A stretch of DNA of 64,000 bases from Dictyophora rubrovolvata (taxonomy: Eukaryota; Basidiomycota; Agaricomycetes; Phallales; Phallaceae): the NCBI GenBank assembly GCA_029959195.1, contig CP114126.1, forward strand, positions 1,302,001-1,366,000, read 5' to 3'. The position numbers and the translations under genes are program-made. The notes under the pieces were generated by a model, which saw only the letters and a list, made by a program, of their open reading frames with translations, was not told the DNA's origin and made no database searches. The first letter of the stretch is position 1; each line of letters begins with the position of its first letter. Positions 32,471-43,003 of this stretch are shown one piece after another.

Positions 32471-34317
32471 ATGGCTGTCGACAGCAAAGATGAAATGACT
32501 GCCATTATTTCAGGAGGCTCTCTCTCTGGTCTGATGGTTGCAATCGTTTTGAAGACATTAGGGTTTCGGTGCCAAGTTTCTGTCTCTTGGATTTTTCCTC
32601 TGACCGAAAAATATTTATCTTCAGCGTAACTGTCTTTGAACGATCTTCTACTGTGGAAAGCCAGGGCGCTGGTATTGTTCTGGGCGAGTGGTCAGGCAAA
32701 TTCTTTCGCGATTTTGATAAAACGAGAACGGAGATTGCTGTTCCCGCTTTGAAAAGACGATTTTTCAACCGAGACGGATCGACAATTGCTGAAGAGTTAA
32801 TCAACCTCGGCATGACGAGCTGGGACAAGGTTTCTAGTATTTGGGATAATTGTGAAGTCAGAAGACTGACTACCTTTTCAGTTGTACTATACTCTTCGGG
32901 CTAATTACGACGGATTCATCAATCCAGGCTACATAAATGATAATTCCGCTGCGGCGGGAAAGGATGATCGTATTGAATACTTTATGGGCAGAACAGTGAT
33001 TTCGCATTCATATGACTCTCAGCGGAAAATTGTCAATGTCACTGTGCAAGATAAAGACGGCTCTGAAAACCAATTCGCTGCGGATTTATTTGTATGCGCT
33101 GAGGGTGCCTCGTCTTCGTCGCGGGAAATTTATTTTCCAGAATTACCCAGGACTTATGCAGGCTATCTGGCATTCCGTGGCCTGTGCGTTTGTTACTTCA
33201 GACAAGGCTTTCTGAAAAATCAAATTACTCTAGTGTCCCTGAGAAAGATTTACAGCAGGATACGGCCCGAACGCTCACCGAGTCCCTTAGTGTATGCCCA
33301 AGACCCGCTTGGCTTCTGAAATGACGTAGTAATAACAAACTCTTTTTCTAAGTTTATTCATGCAGATGACAGCCAATTTCTGTGTTATAGTGCGTATCAC
33401 ACACACTCTAGTCTTTCATTGTTGATAAATTGAATTACCTAGCTGTTCCCGGGCCTAGTGGTGTCACAACTCCAGGAAATAGGCACCTGAATTTCGTTTG
33501 GTACAACACAATTCCTGAAGGTCCGGTGTTGGATAAGGTTTTGACTGATATCAATGTAAATGAGTTGGCGAATTTTTTTTTCAATACCTTGTATTGACTA
33601 TTGTAGGGAAAACGGCGACCATTCTCTGTGTCAGCCGGATATATGCCTCAATCGGTCGTAGAAGAAGAAATACATCCACGAGCTCGAGCAAAACTATCCC
33701 CGCAGTGTCTAGAGGTCAGCCCAAAATTAGACTTTTGAGTAATGATGCACTTACACGTATAGCAGGTGGTCATGAAGGCCAAGCATCCCTTCGTTCAGGT
33801 GGTCACGGATGTTATCGCCACAGCTGCCGTTTTTCATGATGGTCATGTTATCCTTGTGGGAGATGCGTTAAGCGGTGCACGACCTCATACAACCGCGTCC
33901 ACGTAAAGAGTCGTTTTGGATGTTGACGACTTCAGATATACATAGCTAACTTACTTTCAGGAACCAAGCGGCAGACCATGCTTTGCGGCTTTTTTCAACT
34001 CTGCGAGCGAATTCATGCAATTTGTCCAGTCTGAACGATGAATGGCAACACGAGTCGCTTCGTTACTCAAAGCATTTATGGGAGATCGGTGCAGCCATTG
34101 GGAATTTAAGTCAATTTGGAGAACATCCTGTGAGCTCATGTGTAGTTGTTTAAACGTTTTTCATTGATGATGACTTGATTATGAAGATGAATGTTGATCG
34201 GCAGGTAAAGGAGCCGCAACTCGAAACATAAATATGAACCTGACTCGTCATTATCATTCATGTCAGATAACACAACGCATTATGGAAGAATGGATGAAAG
34301 TTGGCGAACCGAAATAG
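32471..34317 (+). CDS. FAD-dependent monooxygenase (dihydroxypyridine/salicylate hydroxylase-like)
   Basis: Start MAVDSKDEMTAIISGGSLSG at 32471: the dinucleotide fold has the GGSLSGL form. Exons then give VTVFERSSTVESQGAGIVLG, ADLFVCAEGASSSSRE, PELPRTYAGYLAFRGL|VPEKD, a mid segment LNYLAVPGPSGVTTPGNRHL with NFVWYN, and the second FAD motif HDGHVILVGDALSGARPHTT. Seven or more introns. The end HP|ITQRIMEEWMKVGEPK uses a last intron (donor 34133 region), TAG at 34315-34317. Members of this class hydroxylate aromatic rings with NAD(P)H and O2; the substrate cannot be read here. A retained last intron would give an alternative short end at about 34150. No other metabolic genes sit beside it. Confidence 0.82.
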
Positions 34318-34391
34318 ATCACAATCGTATCACGTTGCTCAAATTGCTTATTTTGAATGAAGGATATGAAGATACATACACAGCAGCGAAA

Positions 34392-37300
34392 TTAATCATT
34401 GTATTGTGGATATAGTTTGTGCCGAGCTTGCTCTTCCTCGGCTTCGGCATTATCCAGCGGCCCCATCATCTTGCCTCCCGGCTGTTCCTGTTCGTAGGGT
34501 ACGGTAGAAGTATCCTCTAAGGGACTTTCGAGTTCTTTCGATTCGTGAGACGACAAAGAACCGGTAATAGCATTGTCATTGTCATCTGGAAGAAAAACGT
34601 GTGCGTCATCTTGGTTTTTTCCTAGCTCAGCGATTTCGGTTTTGAAAACGGATTTAATCTGTTTTGGTTCTTCAACTCCATGTTCTATTGGCAACGTAGC
34701 TTCCTTGGATTCTGCATTCTTATATTGACCTCCCTCAGCGAATAAGTCTCGTCCAGGTTCAACTTTGTCGATAATAAGAGTGGTATGCTCAGAGTCAACT
34801 TGAGCCTGTTTCTCATGATCTTCGACGACGACGACGGGTCCGCGGCCGACGTCATTGATAGCAGTAACAATAGGCGCTTTTACTGGGGTTGTGTCCATGG
34901 TAACTGCGTATTGGGAATACTATATTTAAGAAACGTCAGGGAAAATGCAGGTCCATAATAATAGTACCCTCACATCGTCATGAAATTCGTGGCTGTTAAT
35001 TTGTGGAATTAAACGCGAGTCGCACCAATAAACAATCCAACTCACCAAGCGAAGTCCCATGTTCTGAGCCATTGAGCACCTCGGCACTTTGTTTTGGTCC
35101 AGGTGTTGCCATAAGCGAGAGGACTAAAATGCCAGAAAGTAATAATGGATACTAAAATAAGGATAAGGGCAATTTGGAGGCGGATTCGAGGTCTTAGTGT
35201 TGAAGTAACAAGATCAAAAACTCCGCAGAATAACAGGATGGCAAAATACAGTGCAGGGAAATAGTGATGCAAAAATAATTGACGTTGCATAATAAAAAAA
35301 GGAAAATAATGAAGGGCCCAACCGATCGCGAGGAATCCGCATATTTGTTCATATTTTGTGACAACAGCTGTGTGATTTAAGCTTCTAGTTTACGGGGGCA
35401 AAAATTTGACCAAAACTTACAACTATTAAAATCCTGATACCCACGCTTCGCACGCAAAACCAATAGGCCGCGAATCGAGGCATAAACGACGACGGCAGCG
35501 GTACTTAGCCACCAAACTATGGGATTACCAAGAAGGTAGATTTGACGATGGTCCTTGACCCAGAAATTCTAAAAAAAAGTGCAAACACTGATGAGCGCAA
35601 GATATAACAACAAGGTGGACAACTCACAATTCCTCGCAGTAAGCGAGGCCAGGAGCTAGGGCGTGAATCATACGTGTGACGTTCCGTTAGTCCAGCGTTG
35701 GTGGTCCACATAACTTGTTGCAATTCTAAAAACTTGGACAAAAATCCGGGTTTTTTATAATTAATTCTTTCAGCCGTTGGCGGCACTAAACAAACGCTTG
35801 AATGCAGTTTCGTGGATCGTAAAACAACGGAACATACGCGCGGGATGTTCGTTAGTTTCAATATACCAAAGGGAATTTGGTCGAACAGCGTTTTTATTAC
35901 AAGTTACCTCTTGCTGCTCAAAACCCCATTCGGGAAGCTTCACCTTATGTGAGAAGAGGTAGCAGCCAGTGTAAACATGGCGTAATCTAAATTTGGTCCT
36001 AAGCGATCGGAGACGTTTGAAGCTATGTCGGTCCCGTCGATCCCCTTCTTCTAATTCTATGATCCAATGGTCGTTTGCGTCACCCATGAAGCCGGGATAA
36101 CCGTAAGCTGATACTTCATTTTGGAAGTCGACTTCGGATATGGGGGGCCGAACATCATGAGAGTGAAGGTTTCTTTCGGTGGCGACGTGGTGCAATCGTA
36201 TACGCATGCCATTGGTAATGGGCACAAAAGGTGTGCCGGAGAAATCAGACGAGGCATCGTCGGTTTGAGTATCGTTCAGAATTAACCAATCATTATTCGA
36301 GTCACGATGGGGATAAAGTGTGATTTGTTGCTCTAAAGGATCGAGTCAAGAAGAGCGGGAGTAAGGAAAGGAAATGCGATTACGTTTGCTTCCGCCCGGA
36401 TAATTATGAGGATGAGAATGCAAATATCCTCCTTGAGTGTTTAAATGGCGGAGGGTAACACGAGAGCCGATGCCAACATCTGAATATAAAAAGATCATAT
36501 AAAACCTTGTTAAGGTGATTAAAAAAAAACTATTGAATTTTTACCAGCATAGGTATCTGCCATCTTGCGCCCACCAAGTGTATGTTGAAATTCTGAACTC
36601 ATGAAACCGTCTCCATCGCCTGAATTTTGCAAAACCATAAAGTGAATTTCAAACATGGCCATATAAAAAAGAATGGGAACCACAATGAGGCAAAGAGCTC
36701 TAGCCAGGAAATGCTTGATAAAGAGTTTAGGAGGAACTTTAAGATCTCCGAGAATATCCCATAATTGCTTGATAGTAGCCAAACCGATGGTTGCAATGGT
36801 GAAAAGGCCAACCCATTTACAACTGACCACGGCCCCAAGAGACAAGCCTGTTAGGGTAAGCCAAATCCACCACTGACGACTAAAAGGCTCTCCCTTTTCA
36901 TTCTCGTTGGAAAATGACACCCAGAGAAACGTTGAAAGACCTGTAAAAAAGAGCAGAGGGGAATCGAGTAAAATGAGACGAGATTGCGTCACCAGCCCGT
37001 TTTCGAATGTGACGAGCATGGAACCAAGAAGGGCTGTTGTTGCGCGACATTCCAGACCACGGAGTGTCAAATATGTGAGAGGCACCAAACCGATACCAAG
37101 AGTGGCTGGGAGTAAACGCATGAGAATGTAAGGTACGTTTTCGAATGGTCTGAAATGATTAGCCCGGGAAATTTGCATGTTTAACAAACAAAATCAAAAA
37201 CAAAAACAAAAACAAAAGCATACTTGGCAATATCCTTAAAGTCGAATTGTCCGTCGAATCCTCCGATAAATGCGGCCAGGGTTATGAGCAGCTTTGCCAG

Positions 37301-37727
37301 AGGTGGATGGACGTCTACATAATATTGTGTTTTGAGATATTTTGCGGCGAATTTGCCAAAATGAACCTCGTCAAAGCTGAGATAAGTCATGGACATAATA
37401 AGACGTTAAGATCGGGATAAGAATAATCCATCAATTTACCCACACGACGCTTTCCGGCTTGGACAGCCTGAATAACCTTACAAAGGCCGCGACGACGCAA
37501 ACGAAAGCGAGAAGTTTCCACTCTCCAGCTGTTACACGAACGGCGCTGAGAGCCTGCTGAGCTCTTTTTGGAGGTGAATTTTTGGGGTTTAACCTAGCTA
37601 GATCACGACGTTCGTCTGCGTTCAAATTATTACGGAATGGAGGAGGATAACGTTGGGTTGCAGGACTGGGTTGGGCACCGCCGGGTAATGGAGAAGGAGC
37701 CCTTCGAATTCGAACGCTTCCTGACAT
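34392..37727 (-). CDS. Protein O-mannosyltransferase (PMT family) with long acidic tail
   Basis: Start MSGSVRIRRAPSPLPGGAQP at 37727, cytosolic Pro-rich N-terminus, then a first membrane helix (WKLLAFVCVVAAFVRLF). GT39 landmarks: FDEVHFGKFAAKYLKTQYYV and DVHPPLAKLLITL (catalytic Asp-Glu), NVPYILMRLLPATLGIG, WIWLTLTGLSLGAVVSCKWV and FMSSEFQHTLGGRKMADTYA. MIR repeats follow (VTLRHLNTQGGYLHSHPHNY and later exons), then a helical C-terminal domain with RQLFLHHYFPALYFAILLFC and PLAYGNTW. Two more introns lead to TWDFACHEFHDD and then about 170 acidic, disordered residues ending HKLYPQYND, TAA at 34392-34394. It acts in the ER membrane. PMT1 versus PMT2 subfamily is not settled by eye; it does not look like PMT4. 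Confidence 0.9.
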
Positions 37728-37822
37728 AATTTCAGACTTGAAAAAGGTGGAAAGCCCCTCGACAAGAAGGGCTTAGGAGAGAGATGCGTAAAAGAACGTG
37801 TTGTCGTGGTTGGAAGATGGGA

Positions 37823-37851
37823 GTAGTTACGTAATCACTGTTACGTGATTA
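37823..37851. promoter_or_regulatory. Shared promoter motif copy 2 plus inverted half
   Basis: GTAGTTACGTAATCAC at 37823-37838 is identical to the motif in the PMI/CCT2 promoter. It is followed by TTACGTGATTA, so TAATCAC (37832-37838) and GTGATTA (37845-37851) form an inverted repeat with a 6-base centre. The region is the 165 bp PMT/DHR1 divergent promoter. Confidence 0.5.
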
Positions 37852-37892
37852 GCCTACTCCAGAGCGAGCTACAGTCGCCAAAAACAAAACAA

Positions 37893-40800
37893 ATGGTTAT
37901 TATATATTATCTGTCTCGATAAAAGTTTTCTGAAATTCGAATTTAGGAAAATTCCACAGCCAAAGTCACTGGGAAAAAGAGGAGACGACTCGAGAAATAC
38001 ATCGTAAGGTATCATCCATAATAAAAAGCAACGCTGGTGTCATTGATCCACTTGTGCAGGACAAAAAGCTCAAGCAGGAGGAGAGGTCCAAATTGTTGAC
38101 GAAACTCGCGTGCGTGACTTTTTCATTGACTAGGAAAATCAAACGGTCCCCGACCTGTGCAATTTGACAGTCACTCTCAATCCACTGTCAATACCTCCAC
38201 TCTCCGTCCATCGTCTTCCCTCGGTTCTCGCAAGTCGCTTACCAATGCAGAGGGGCGAACAAAAGCATTGTTGAATGAAGCTACTAGGGCCCCAAAACGA
38301 AAAAGAGAGCTTGACCGGGCATCCCAAGTGTCGTCTGACTCGTCTTCCGAGTCAGAAGAGGAACAAGTCGATGTCCGAGAAGACACGCCGGTGGCTTCCA
38401 AGCTAAGCTTCAAGGAATGGGCACGAAAGCAACTGCAACTAGCGAAACAGCCAGTGCCAGACACAGAAAAGAGAGAAACGGAGTTCGCGTCCGCACCAGT
38501 CCCTGACCAGGAAGCCTGCGAGACCCCCTTCGGAGACACCCGGACAACTCGAGGCAGCGGTACGACTGGTCCTCTAGGCGAAGTGTTCTCAATACCTTCG
38601 AGCTCTCTACTCACAAGCGCCTCATCCACCAAGGTCGTAGCCGTGCATCGCGATGGTAAAATTCAAGCCGCGAGATTGCTTCTTCCTATCGTTTCGGAAG
38701 AACAGTCAATCATGGAGGCCATTCTCATAAACCCCATCATAATAATATGCGGCGAAACCGGAAGTGGGAAAACAACCCAGCTGCCCCAATTTCTATACGA
38801 AGCCGGTTTTGGATCCCAAGGCAGTGGTATGTTTTACGACATTTCCTCAGATGTTCAAGTTGCATAATTCAGAACTGTCGTCGCTTAGAGAACCCCGGAA
38901 TGATAGGCATAACCCAGCCCCGCCGAGTAGCTGCAATGTCTATGGCAAATCGTGTTGCTTTGGAGCTCGCATTGCCCCCCTCTCTTGTGGCATACCAGAT
39001 CCGATACGATGCAACAGTCTCCTCTTCAACTATCATCAAGTTCATGACTGATGGTGTCTTGCTGCGGGAGTTGACCACCAATTTTCTTCTTTCGAAATAT
39101 TCCGTCATCATAATTGACGAGGCTCACGAGAGGAGCATGAATACAGATATGCTGATTGGCATACTGAGTCGACTGGTCAAACTAAGACAAACAATGTGGG
39201 AACAGAAAAGGGATGGAATTAAGGTCGAAAATAAGAAGTTTCCCTCTTACTCTAAGTCAATTTACTAACTTATATCCGTTAGCCCCTTCGCCTTATCATA
39301 ATGTCAGCAACTCTTCGTGTTGAAGACTTCACATCAAATCCAATCCTATTTCCCGTTCCTCCTCCCGTCATTAATATTACAGCTAGGCAGCATCCAGTAA
39401 CTATTCACTTCAGTCGGCGAACAACGTCAGACTACGTCTCCGAAGCTGTTCGAAAAGTATCCCAAATTCACGTCAAATTACCTCCCGGTGGGATCTTGGT
39501 GTTTATGACGGGGCAGGAACAAGTTACCACTGTTTGTAGAAAACTACAGACCAAGTTCAAGCAAGCTACCAAAAATAAACCCTCAGGTAAATCGAAGGAG
39601 GAACCACATTTCTCTACTATTCAAGGTAAAAAGAGAACGACAACTATTTTTGAATGTGGGCCTTATTTTCATAAATTTTACTAGCGGATATAGAACCCGA
39701 AGAAATTGAACTCGGAGACCAAGCCCTTGATGTTGATTCTGACATTGAGGGTGTCTCAGACGACAACTCTGACTTCGGGGGACCAGCCGCATATTCAAAT
39801 GACGACGGTAAGCCTCAACAAATTATTTTATTTTTTTTGTAAAAAAAGGGGTGTTCAATCAAGGCGATAGAATTACCGGTGCATGTACTGCCCCTGTATT
39901 CACTTTTATCGAGCGAAAAACAATTAGAGGTGTTTAAAGAACCTCCACCTGGCTCAAGACTAATTGTGGTCGCTACCAATATAGCCGAAACCTCGTTGAC
40001 TATTCCAAACATACGTTATGTCGTAGATTCTGGCCGTGTCAAAGAAGTATATCCACCCACAGGTATCAGCGAACGACGTCGTCTAATACTTCACAGCGTA
40101 GATACGATCCGCGAAGCGGTATTCAATCGTTTCCAGTTTCATGGATATCCAAAGCCTCCGCGGCGCAGAGGTCTGGCAGAGCCGGTCGTACAGGACCGGG
40201 CCATTGCTATCGACTTTATTCCTCGGCCTTCTTTGAAAATTATTTTGAGGACTTTACTCAGCCAGAAATTCTTCGAGTGCCCGTAGAAGGTGTCGTCTTA
40301 CAGATGAAGGCTATGAACATTGATGCCGTCGTGAACTTTCCTTTTCCTACACCTCCTGACCGAGTTAGCCTCAAAAAGGCAGAGAAAACATTGATTAACT
40401 TGGGTGCGCTTGAGGATAAAGGGGGAGACATGACCGCTATCACCAACCTTGGGAAGGCCATGGCCATATTCCCTTTATCTCCCAGATTTTCGAAAATTTT
40501 AGTGTCCGCCAAGTCAAACGGATGTCTCCCTTTTGCAATTGCGATTGTATCTGCTCTGGCGTCGGGCGATCCATTTCTTCGACCCGAACATCTTCATGAA
40601 TCGGTCAGCAATGAAAATCCAGAAGAAGAAGAATCGAACATGGAGAAGATCGTAGAGAAGCAGCCTGGGCTACGTGGGTTTTACTTATCTCAACAATTAC
40701 ATGGATCCCTTGGGGGTGGCGTCAGTGACGTTTTCCGCCTTCTGTCCGTGATTGGTGCTTTTGAGTTTGCCGGGGGTGGTCTTACTTTTTGTGCGGAACA

Positions 40801-41493
40801 ATTTGTTCGACCCAAGGTAGCAGTCACATATTCGTTATTATTCTCATCGAACATTCTCACATGTTTACAGACCATGGAAGAAGTTCACAAATTACAAATG
40901 CAACTCTTGAATATTCTCTGCATCAATTTTTCTGAAATAAGCATAAGCACTCTAAGTAAACCTCCGGACTCCATGCAGGTGAGTAATTATTTATTTTTTA
41001 CGCAGGAAACTTATTTTTTTGACGTTTGGCAGCTGAAAATATTGCGGCAGCTGTTGGCTGCTGCGTTTGTCGACCAAGTTGCTGTTAGGCGGGATGTCGT
41101 AGATAAAATTCCTAGTAATGGGGCCAAGTATACATCGTGTCGAAATGTACCGTACAAGGCCTTCGGGGTCTCTGAAGATGCTTTCATTCACCCGTCGTCT
41201 GTTTTATATAACTCACCGCCGCCGGAGTTTATCGTCTTCCATGAATTGGTTAGGACAACTAAAGTTTGGCTTAAAAGTATGTTACATTTTTTTCTCAATA
41301 GTCCTAGTTTTCTCAGCTGGCCAAATTAGTAAATACTGTTATCAACCCCGCTTGGCTCCCTAAACTGGCTCCCTCTCTTTGTTCTACTTCCAAGCGTGTA
41401 AAGGCATTTGGCGGTGGATCCCTTGTAATCCCTCGGTTCGGACCCGATTTATGGGAGTTACCTGCTATACGAGAACCCGAGAACAGATCATGA
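37893..41493 (+). CDS. ECM16: DEAH-box RNA helicase DHR1/ECM16 (DHX37)
   Basis: The N-terminal exons read [19 protein letters not shown], then [17 protein letters not shown], then a Ser/acidic region. Helicase motifs in order: [20 protein letters not shown] (Walker A), [37 protein letters not shown] (DEAH), [44 protein letters not shown] and [18 protein letters not shown]. The C-terminal HA2/OB parts follow ([20 protein letters not shown]), ending [19 protein letters not shown] at 41491-41493. DHR1 remodels U3 snoRNA-pre-rRNA pairing in 40S assembly. About ten introns. The start is uncertain: ATG at 37893 followed at once by a GTTATT donor would leave the start codon alone on exon 1. Confidence 0.92.
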
Positions 41494-41686
41494 GCCCTCA
41501 TTGTTTATTAGATGGGCAGAGCCTGCGAGAATAATTAATTGTGGTCGAAGGCATATACCAAGGCATAGAATTCTTTCAATATACTATGTACATTCAATTT
41601 TTAGTACGCTTGTGCTGGTGATACGGTCTGTACCATTCGTGCATATTTATAACTCATGTGCGCATTCATGTGGGCACCGTCATTAC

Positions 41687-42350
41687 TCAAAGCGCGCCAT
41701 GCCCCCCTGTAGATCCAAAGCCTCCGGCTCCGCGAAGAGTTTTGTCAAGATCCTAAGAGACACAAATGATCTCAAACCATCAAACTAGATAAAGTCAGAG
41801 GGCAAACATACGTCCACTTGTAAGACTTCCGGCGTTTCGATCTTTTCGATTATGAGCTGTGCAACGCGATCACCCACTGAGACTGAATAAATCATTAATT
41901 GGAGAACTCTTGCTGGGGTGTACATACCTTTGAAATCCTGATCGGAGTGGTTAAATAACAAAACGTAAACAATTCCACGATAATCTGCATCTATCACCCC
42001 AGCTCCAGTATCGATCATAAACTTAGAGGCTAGAACAATGAACATCGATCCAACCAAAGAGATCCAAAAACTCATACCTAATCCACTCCGAGGGGCGACA
42101 CGTCCATAAGTCCCGCTGGGGACCGCAATTGAGATCTGGGTATCTATCAAGGCCTTTCCCTTGGCTGGGATTGTCTTCTCCTCAGCACTACCCGGCGCAA
42201 ATTCATAGGAAACAATCGCGCGATGTGATAAGAAAAGGCGAACCTGAATAAATCATAGCCAGCAGACAGAGGAGATCCGCGTAGAGGAACGCGTGCATTT
42301 GCTGAATGGCATTTCACGAGAAGAGTTGCAGAAGGTGCAATTGTCGTCAT
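41687..42350 (-). CDS. DUT1: dUTPase (deoxyuridine triphosphatase)
   Basis: Start [20 protein letters not shown] at 42350. The trimeric dUTPase motifs are present: [10 protein letters not shown] (motif 1), [10 protein letters not shown] (motif 2), [20 protein letters not shown] (motif 3), [12 protein letters not shown] (motif 4) and [17 protein letters not shown] at the C-terminus (motif 5, P-loop-like arm). TGA at 41687-41689. Four or five short introns, one directly after SAGYDLF. The enzyme hydrolyses dUTP to dUMP, keeping uracil out of DNA. The length is close to the usual ~150 residues. It converges on DHR1 with 193 bp between stops. Confidence 0.93.
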
Positions 42351-43003
42351 TGCAGCTTAAGAGCTTGAAGTCACGTCGACGCGATTATGCCTCGAGATCA
42401 AAATCTTTCTTCGGTTGTCTCCGCGTGTTATGTAACAGGCGTGTTCCATGGGTGCTAAATGTAATCGCATTAAAACATATCTCTTCTACCGAAGGGGTGT
42501 GTTAAATTACCTCCACCTCCTTAGCTCATTTACATGTGGATCCTGGAGTGATCTACCACCTTCCCGCGCATCCATGTTTGAACATTCTTCGACCTCACCA
42601 GGCTCTATTGATGGCAAGAACGTCCAATTCAAATCCAAGCGAAGTTCTTGACGAGACAATACGCACAGCGGGGTCGTAACCGGATTAACCGCCATTCTTC
42701 AGGACCGTCGTCCAACTTTGGGTATCACCCTTGGGAGAGTCATCTGATTCTTCTGCATTCGAACCAAGAGGTCCACGAAGACTTGCACTGGCTTTGGAGA
42801 TATCAAAACGCGCCCTTTAAAGTTCAATGATTGGTTTTGGAAGAGAAAATGAAGGCGGGATGGTTGGAATCCAAGTTCGAGACAACATTGTCAAACTAGA
42901 AAGAGAAGCACAACTATTTTCAAATACATATAACCACTGCCCGTGTTTAAATACGACTCCGGGGGGGTTATACAAAAACTAAACATCTATGAATATGATT
43001 ATC
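42351..43003. other. Unassigned 653 bp between dUTPase and RGP1
   Basis: No family was recognised. On the minus strand a frame of about 40 codons ending near 42690 (SDDSPKGDTQSWTTVLKNGG) looks protein-like in composition, and a plus frame at 42448-42651 reads SWSDLPPSRASMFEHSSTSP, but neither can be joined to a start through GT-AG introns without stops. The dUTPase promoter must lie at the left end. Confidence 0.4.

Noticed and set aside
32471-37727. Secondary-metabolite cluster around the FAD monooxygenase
   Set aside because: The neighbours are GRC3 and an O-mannosyltransferase; no backbone synthase, transporter or regulator is nearby.
42389-42837. Small plus-strand gene between dUTPase and RGP1
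   Set aside because: Candidate exons end in stops and could only be joined with an intron of about 25 bases, so no coherent model exists.
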